Source: an uncultured Phenylobacterium sp.
Lineage (GTDB): Bacteria > Pseudomonadota > Alphaproteobacteria > Caulobacterales > Caulobacteraceae
DNA: 11,154 nt
Direction of reading: 5' to 3'
Assembly (NCBI GenBank): GCA_945952355.1
Contig: CAMFIW010000045.1
Coordinates: forward strand, 1-11,154
Translations under genes and position numbers: made by a program
Notes under the pieces: model-generated
Databases searched by the model: none
What the model saw: the letters and a program-made list of their open reading frames with translations, nothing else
What the model was told of the DNA's origin: nothing
Part shown: piece after piece, positions 7,027 to 11,154 of the stretch
Numbering within the stretch: position 1 is the first letter of the stretch
Layout of the letters: each line of letters starts with the position of its first letter

Positions 7027-8637
7027 TCAGTGGGAGATGCGGAGATTGTCGATCGAGCCGGCGATGGCGTCGAACGCCGCGCCGAGTTGGGAGACATCCT
7101 GCACGTCGTAGAACATATCCGGAGAGGTCGCGCAGTTCTGCAGCACCGTCGAGGTGCCGCTCGTGACTTCCACGCGCACCGTATAGATGTAGATGTTCTG
7201 GGCCTTCATGTTCGAGCACAGCAGGGACAAGCGGGCGTCCATCGCCTGCTGGCGGGCGCTCGTGCTGGCGTTGGTGCTGCTCAGGCCGCTGACGATGGCC
7301 TGCCAGATGTAGCCCGCGCCGCTGTAGAACGACCCGTTCGAGTTGCCCGAGTCGGTCATGGTGTTGGTGCCATCGGTCATCAGGATAACGACCTTGCGCA
7401 AGTGGTCGGTGCCGTAGGCCGATCCGTCGGCGAACGGCGCGTTGGGCGAGAGCGTATGCCAGCCCCAGACAAGCCCCATCGGGATGTTGGTGTCGCCCAC
7501 GGCGACCATGTTGTTGATCGCGGTCTTGACCGAAGCGGTGTCGGTGGTGAGCCGGATCAGCGGCTGCATCGTGCAGCCCGCGTTCGGCCCCTTGGCGTAG
7601 CCGGCGCCGTTGATCGTACCCGAGGACGGCGTGCCGGTATACTTGGCGGGATTCTGGATCTTCTGGAGCCAGGTCCAGCCGTTCTGGGCCGCGTCGCTGA
7701 CATAGCTGTTGGAGTTGCTGAAGCTGGAGTCCGGCTCATCGGGCCAGAAGTAGGGCACGAACATGGTCGCGGGAGTCGCGCTCGTCGGCGCGGTCTCCTG
7801 CACGTCGTAGGGCGCGCGCCGGGATTGGACGCACCCGGCCCAGGCGGTGTTGTTCATCGCCTTGAGTTTGGTGAAGCGGTCGGTCTTGCTCGAGAAGATG
7901 TCATAGGCCGAGCCGAGCGTGGCGCTGGCCGCGTCCTGGGGGTCCAGCCATGTCGGGAAGCCCGTGCCGCTGTGCGTGGTATTGTTGTAGTTGTTCGTCG
8001 CGGTGGAGCCCTGCACCCGTACAGTCATGGCGAACGGCACCAGGGCGACCTTCAGCGGGTTCGGGTCGGTGCTGCGCGCGGCGGCGGCCACCAGCTTGTC
8101 GATAAGGCTGCTCGCCGCGCTCTTTAGCGTGGTGATCTTGGTGCCGGCCATCGAGCCGGTGTTGTCGAGCACGAGCGAAATCTCGATCCGGTCCACTGAA
8201 CGTTGGACCGTGGAACTGGCGGAGATGTTGCTGTGCGGCCAGAGTCCGGGCGCGATGGCCGAGGGCGTGACCTCTGCATAGCCGGTAACGGTATTGCCAT
8301 TCAGGGCGAAATTCGACGCGACCAAAGTGGTGCCATTCGCCAGGACCAGGTTGGCAGCCAGGGCCTTGTCGCCGATCGAGTCGATCTGAGCCGTGGTCGT
8401 GGCGGTGGAGCGCGCAGCAAACAGGCTGGCCGCGTCGAGCGCATCCTGGAGCTGGGTTCGCTGGCTCGACGCGAGGTAGACGTCGAACATGCCGAGCGTC
8501 AGTGGGGCAAGCAGAACCAGGGCCACGGCGAAGAAGACGGCGGCGGCGCCGCTCTCGTCCTTGGCGCCCCGGCGTAGGCGCCGGGTCAGGCGCGCGAGCG
8601 AGCGCTGGAGTCTGTTCTGCTTGGTCGTGGCGCCCAT
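7027..8637 (-). CDS. TadG-like pilus-assembly protein with von Willebrand factor A domain
   Basis: Membrane-anchored, mostly periplasmic protein of 536 residues. A basic N-terminus (residues 1-27) leads into the TadE/TadG-type segment DESGAAAVFFAVAL with one membrane helix (about 30-52) and the following QRTQLQDALDAASLFAAR helix, the usual TadG N-terminal signature. A vWA domain starts near residue 150: MIDAS residues D158, T160 and S162 (DNTGS), T383 in GDTNIPMG, and D422 in MTDG, so metal binding looks intact. Four cysteines lie in the exported part and could form disulfides. Family members are linked to Flp/Tad pili, but no tadE, secretin or ATPase gene is near, so this may be an orphan adhesin-like member. 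Start at 8637 has AGGGGG about 8 bases upstream. It follows a 56-residue gene on the same strand and converges with the kinase gene. Confidence 0.85.
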   Translation of the reverse strand: MGATTKQNRLQRSLARLTRRLRRGAKDESGAAAVFFAVALVLLAPLTLGMFDVYLASSQRTQLQDALDAASLFAARSTATTTAQIDSIGDKALAANLVLANGTTLVASNFALNGNTVTGYAEVTPSAIAPGLWPHSNISASSTVQRSVDRIEISLVLDNTGSMAGTKITTLKSAASSLIDKLVAAAARSTDPNPLKVALVPFAMTVRVQGSTATNNYNNTTHSGTGFPTWLDPQDAASATLGSAYDIFSSKTDRFTKLKAMNNTAWAGCVQSRRAPYDVQETAPTSATPATMFVPYFWPDEPDSSFSNSNSYVSDAAQNGWTWLQKIQNPAKYTGTPSSGTINGAGYAKGPNAGCTMQPLIRLTTDTASVKTAINNMVAVGDTNIPMGLVWGWHTLSPNAPFADGSAYGTDHLRKVVILMTDGTNTMTDSGNSNGSFYSGAGYIWQAIVSGLSSTNASTSARQQAMDARLSLLCSNMKAQNIYIYTVRVEVTSGTSTVLQNCATSPDMFYDVQDVSQLGAAFDAIAGSIDNLRISH

Positions 8638-8677
8638 GGCCGCCGCCCCCTGATCACGGATTTTCCGCAGCAGGATC

Positions 8678-8697
8678 GTTCATCTGGGTAAATGAAC
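8678..8697 (-). promoter_or_regulatory. Inverted repeat upstream of the TadG-like gene, possible operator
   Basis: GTTCAT and ATGAAC form a perfect 6-base inverted repeat with an 8-base spacer, 41-60 bases before the TadG-like start codon. It lies in an unusually AT-rich patch. It does not fit the alphaproteobacterial LexA box (GTTC-N7-GTTC). Regulator unknown. Confidence 0.3.
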
Positions 8698-8716
8698 CGG
8701 CGCCCGAGAGTATTAA

Positions 8717-8732
8717 CGGCCAAGTTTGGCCG
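8717..8732 (-). terminator. Short hairpin between the 56-residue gene and the TadG-like gene
   Basis: CGGCCA-AACT-TGGCCG (minus strand) is a 6-base stem with a 4-base loop, 7 bases after the small gene's stop and followed by TTAATAC. It could be a weak terminator or attenuator separating the two genes. The stem is short and the T-tract poor. Confidence 0.3.
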
Positions 8733-8739
8733 CGGGGCC

Positions 8740-8910
8740 CTAGAGTAGGGATTCGGCCGCGCGGCGGATGGAGTCCTCGATGGCGGCCTGGGCGTCGGAT
8801 TGGCTCGATTGCGCACCGGTCGCGACCGTCACGCCGTCTTCGTCGAACACGCGCCAGGTCCAGCCCAGCTCTTCATGGCTCAGCGAATAGGCGAAGGGCA
8901 GTTCCGACAT
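8740..8910 (-). CDS. Small hypothetical protein, 56 residues
   Basis: I do not recognise a named family. The protein begins MSELPFAYSLSHEELGWTW and continues with RVFDEDGVTVATGAQ, then a helix-like DAQAAIEDSIRRAAESLL. It is acidic and soluble, without membrane segment or cysteine; two short beta-like stretches followed by an amphipathic helix suggest a small folded domain. The start at 8910 has GAGG six bases upstream; an in-frame ATG at 8931 has no ribosome binding site. A TTGACA hexamer lies further upstream on the same strand. Coding reality is supported by the ribosome binding site, the promoter-like sequence and a composition typical of folded proteins, rather than the proline/arginine-rich look of shadow frames. 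It precedes the TadG-like gene by 102 bases; a functional link is possible but not shown. Confidence 0.65.
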   Translation of the reverse strand: MSELPFAYSLSHEELGWTWRVFDEDGVTVATGAQSSQSDAQAAIEDSIRRAAESLL

Positions 8911-8946
8911 GGCCGGCCTCGCATTGTGCATTGCAACAATATGACA

Positions 8947-8975
8947 AATCCAATCCTGAACGCCGTGTCTGTCAA
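8947..8975 (-). promoter_or_regulatory. Candidate promoter of the 56-residue gene
   Basis: On the minus strand a perfect -35 hexamer TTGACA (8975-8970) is followed 17 bases later by TGGATT (8952-8947), a poor -10 with three of six consensus matches. It lies about 37-65 bases before the start codon. Only the -35 is convincing. Confidence 0.35.
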
Positions 8976-9084
8976 GCGGTTGCGCGCTTTGCGGCGCGAA
9001 ACGCGCGTCTCACGCGAATCTTGAACGGGCGCCCTTCCGGCGGTTCGCGCGTTCGGCGAGAATTCCGTATTGGGAGCCGCCGAC

Positions 9085-10557
9085 ATGACCGACCAGACCT
9101 CGCCCGAGACCCTGAAATCCGCCGCCCGCGCCCTGCTCAAGGAGGCCGCCCTGGTGGACGGAAAATGGATCGCCGCCGGCGCCGACGGCCTGGCCGTGGA
9201 GGACCCGGCCGAGGAAACCATGTTGGGCCGGGTCCCCAGACTGAGTAGCGACCAGGTCTCGCAAGCGATCGCCGCGGCGGCCCGGGCCTTTCCCGACTGG
9301 GCCGGGCGCAAGGGCAAGGCCCGGGCCGAGTTCCTGCATCGCTGGGCGGACCTGGTCGCCCGCAACGAACAGGGCCTGGCCGCCCTGATCAGCCTGGAGA
9401 ACGGCAAGCCCTATGCCGAGGCCCTGGGCGAGGTGCGCTACGCCAATTCCTTCATCTCGTGGTTCGCCGGCATGGCCGAGCGGCTGGACGGGCGGACGAT
9501 CGACTCGGCCAACGCCCAGGACCTGATCCTGGCGTTTCGCGAACCGGTGGGGCCGGTGGCGGCGATCACGCCATGGAACTTTCCGGCCGCGATGATCACC
9601 CGCAAGGCGGCCGCGGCCTTCTGCGCCGGCTGCACGGTGGTGCTGAAGCCGGCCTCCGCCACGCCCTTCACCGGCATCGCGCTGGCGACGCTGGCCCTGG
9701 AGGCCGGCCTGCCGGAGGGGGCGTTCTCGGTGGTGACCGGGGCGCAGGACGTGGTGGGCGGGGCGCTCACCGGATCGACGGCGATCCGCAAACTGTCGTT
9801 CACCGGCTCCACCGAGGTCGGCCGCAAGCTGGCCGCCCAGTGCGCGCCCTCGCTGAAGCGGCTGTCCATGGAGTTGGGTGGGGCCGCGCCGCTGATCGTC
9901 TTCGACGACGCCGACCTGGACGCCGCGGTCGAGGGGACGGTGGCTGGGAAGTTCCGCGCGGGGGGCCAGACCTGCGTCTGTCCCAACCGGGTCTATGTGC
10001 AGAAGGGCCTGCGCGACGCTTTCCTGGAGAAGCTGACCGCCAAGGTCGCGGCGCTGAAGGTCGGCAAGCCCTTCGAGCCGGGCGTCGCGATCGGGCCGCT
10101 GATCGACGCCAAGGGGGTGGCCAAGGTCGAAGACCACATCGCGCGCACCGTGGCGGCTGGCGGATCGGTGCTGACCGGCGGGGCGCGGCACGAACGCGGC
10201 GGCCGCTTCTTCCAGCCCACGGTGATCGCCGGCGGGGACGACGCCCTGTTCTGCGAGGAGGAGACCTTCGGGCCGCTGGTCCCGGTGTTCGGCTTCGACG
10301 GCGAAGAGGAAGCGCTGGCCCGCGCCAACGCCTCGGACTACGGCCTGGCCGCCTTCCTGTTCAGCGACGACCTGAACCGCGCCCTGCGGGTGGGCCGGCG
10401 GCTGGAAGCCGGGATCGTGGGGGTGAATTCCGGCCTGATCTCCAACGCCGCCAATCCGTTCGGCGGGGTCAAGCAATCCGGCTTCGGGCGCGAGGGCTCG
10501 ACCTACGGGATCGAGGACTATCTGCAGGTGAAGTCTCTGACCCTGGCGCTGCGCTGA
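9085..10557 (+). CDS. gabD: Succinate-semialdehyde dehydrogenase, NAD(P)+-dependent
   Basis: Cytoplasmic aldehyde dehydrogenase oxidising succinic semialdehyde to succinate, the last step of GABA breakdown. The 490-residue protein follows E. coli GabD closely along its length, with the diagnostic stretches ITPWNFPAAMITRKA (oxyanion-hole N165), LSFTGSTEVGRKL (cofactor loop, G241-S242), MELGG with the general base E263, and GGQTCVCPNRVYVQKG with the nucleophile C297 and the partner C299 of the SSADH C-x-C pair. The C-terminal AANPFGGVKQSGFGREGSTYGIEDYL is also GabD-like. The residue after ELGG is alanine, where E. coli has asparagine. The ATG at 9085 with GGGAG eight bases upstream is preferred to a TTG five codons earlier. 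No gabT or regulator gene is adjacent. A GAATC site lies at 9016-9020. A glutarate-semialdehyde dehydrogenase role is the main alternative. Confidence 0.92.
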   Translation: MTDQTSPETLKSAARALLKEAALVDGKWIAAGADGLAVEDPAEETMLGRVPRLSSDQVSQAIAAAARAFPDWAGRKGKARAEFLHRWADLVARNEQGLAALISLENGKPYAEALGEVRYANSFISWFAGMAERLDGRTIDSANAQDLILAFREPVGPVAAITPWNFPAAMITRKAAAAFCAGCTVVLKPASATPFTGIALATLALEAGLPEGAFSVVTGAQDVVGGALTGSTAIRKLSFTGSTEVGRKLAAQCAPSLKRLSMELGGAAPLIVFDDADLDAAVEGTVAGKFRAGGQTCVCPNRVYVQKGLRDAFLEKLTAKVAALKVGKPFEPGVAIGPLIDAKGVAKVEDHIARTVAAGGSVLTGGARHERGGRFFQPTVIAGGDDALFCEEETFGPLVPVFGFDGEEEALARANASDYGLAAFLFSDDLNRALRVGRRLEAGIVGVNSGLISNAANPFGGVKQSGFGREGSTYGIEDYLQVKSLTLALR

Positions 10558-10651
10558 GGCGGCCGCGCCTGTCACTTGGCCCCGATTGACGGCCACTCCG
10601 GTTTCGCGTCCCATCGGGCCTGCGACAATCTGTCAGTTCGGGGAGTGAGCG

Positions 10652-11154
10652 ATGGCGAGCGACGAGACGCCGGCGGGCGGCGACGGCTCTTCGCCTTCCC
10701 CCGCTTCCCCGCCGGGCGGCTGGCGCGGCTGGCTCGCCAAGGCGCGGGCGAGCCGGATGTCGGGCATGGTGGCGGCCGCCGTGATCATCGCGGCGTTCGG
10801 TGGCGGCTACCTGACCGCCAAGGGAATCGAGGATTTCGGCAAGGCCAGCGTCGCGGGCGAACCCGGCGCCCAGGGCTGGAGCCTGTTCGGCCACCCGCGC
10901 GGGGCCAATGCGCCCCGGCGCGGCATCCCAAAGCCGGAAGGCTTCGCCGTCTGGCGCTCGCGGATCGACACCTCCAAGGCCGAGCCCATGGCCTGCGTGC
11001 AGCTCACGCGGCCGCTGGACGCGTCCAAGTCCTATGCCGACTACGTGCTGGTCTCGCCCGACCTCGGCCACGCGCCGGCGGTGTCGGTGAAGGACGACGA
11101 GCTGTGCGTCGGCGGCGTGGGCTTCAACGACCGCCGCCTGACGCTGCTGAAGGG
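10652..11154 (+). CDS. Bacterial alpha-2-macroglobulin family protein, N-terminus (partial, runs off the right edge)
   Basis: First 167 residues of what is normally a very large (about 1,500-1,900 residue) envelope protein, thought to trap foreign proteases as a periplasmic counterpart of the animal protease inhibitors. The start MASDETPAGGDGSS has a strong Shine-Dalgarno (GGGGAG, 10640-10645) six bases upstream. A Gly/Pro/Ser-rich cytoplasmic stretch is followed by one membrane segment (about residues 36-55, MSGMVAAAVIIAAFGGGYLTA), so it is anchored by a signal-anchor rather than an obvious lipobox. From residue 94 the sequence KPEGFAVWRSRIDTS, then ACVQLTRPLD and DYVLVSPDL, matches the first macroglobulin domain. 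C115 and C152 could pair. The thioester motif, if present, lies beyond the window. It is 94 bases after gabD with no convincing terminator between them. Confidence 0.8.
   Translation, partial: MASDETPAGGDGSSPSPASPPGGWRGWLAKARASRMSGMVAAAVIIAAFGGGYLTAKGIEDFGKASVAGEPGAQGWSLFGHPRGANAPRRGIPKPEGFAVWRSRIDTSKAEPMACVQLTRPLDASKSYADYVLVSPDLGHAPAVSVKDDELCVGGVGFNDRRLTLLK

Noticed and set aside
6934..8127. 397-codon plus-strand open frame opposite the TadG-like gene
   Set aside because: Antisense shadow rich in Arg/Gly/Val; it begins inside the hairpin-rich gap without a ribosome binding site, and the minus strand shows TadG and vWA motifs.
8678..8697. LexA/SOS box upstream of the TadG-like gene
   Set aside because: The alphaproteobacterial box is a direct repeat GTTC-N7-GTTC; here the halves are inverted with different spacing.
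9010..10614. 534-codon minus-strand open frame opposite gabD
   Set aside because: Shadow of a strongly recognised aldehyde dehydrogenase; no family features of its own.
1..11154. tRNA, rRNA, defence or biosynthetic gene cluster
   Set aside because: No tRNA or rRNA-like sequence, restriction-modification, toxin-antitoxin, retron or NRPS/PKS gene was recognised on either strand.

Overview
The window is very GC-rich chromosomal DNA carrying core-type alphaproteobacterial genes. The gene set, the TadG-type pilus-associated protein, the style of the intergenic hairpin repeat and the sparse GANTC (CcrM-type) sites all suggest Caulobacteraceae (Caulobacter, Phenylobacterium or a relative). That placement is an inference from the look of the sequence, not a database match.

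Layout. (1) 1-1127, minus strand: the two subunits of a 3-oxoacid CoA-transferase (scoA then scoB), overlapping by one base; scoB runs off the left edge. (2) 1128-1263: a 136-base divergent intergenic region with several palindromes, one carrying a GANTC site in each arm. (3) 1264-6695, plus strand: a Kef-type K+/H+ antiporter with an RCK domain, a 2-oxoglutarate/Fe(II) dioxygenase of the isopenicillin-N-synthase fold, and a soluble GAF-PAS-PAS hybrid histidine kinase with a C-terminal receiver. (4) 6696-7026: a 331-base non-coding gap between two convergent genes, almost wholly made of hairpins; about 208 bases of it form an element with 19-base terminal inverted repeats. (5) 7027-8910, minus strand: a 56-residue hypothetical protein followed by a membrane-anchored TadG-like protein with a von Willebrand A (MIDAS) domain. 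(6) 9085-11154, plus strand: succinate-semialdehyde dehydrogenase (gabD) and the N-terminus of a bacterial alpha-2-macroglobulin that runs off the right edge.

How the genes work together. Only scoA-scoB is a clear operon. scoAB (acetoacetate to acetoacetyl-CoA, using succinyl-CoA) and gabD (succinic semialdehyde to succinate) both touch the succinate node but lie about 8 kb apart on opposite strands and need not be co-regulated. The antiporter, dioxygenase and kinase are co-directional with gaps of 45 and 89 bases, so co-transcription is possible but no shared function is evident. The TadG-like protein and the alpha-2-macroglobulin are both envelope proteins.

I looked for a new defence, mobile or biosynthetic system and did not find one. 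The protein-coding content is ordinary for this lineage. The most unusual material is non-coding: the nested hairpin element at 6723-6930, with an apparent 60-base insertion inside it, and the GANTC palindrome in the scoA/antiporter promoter region.
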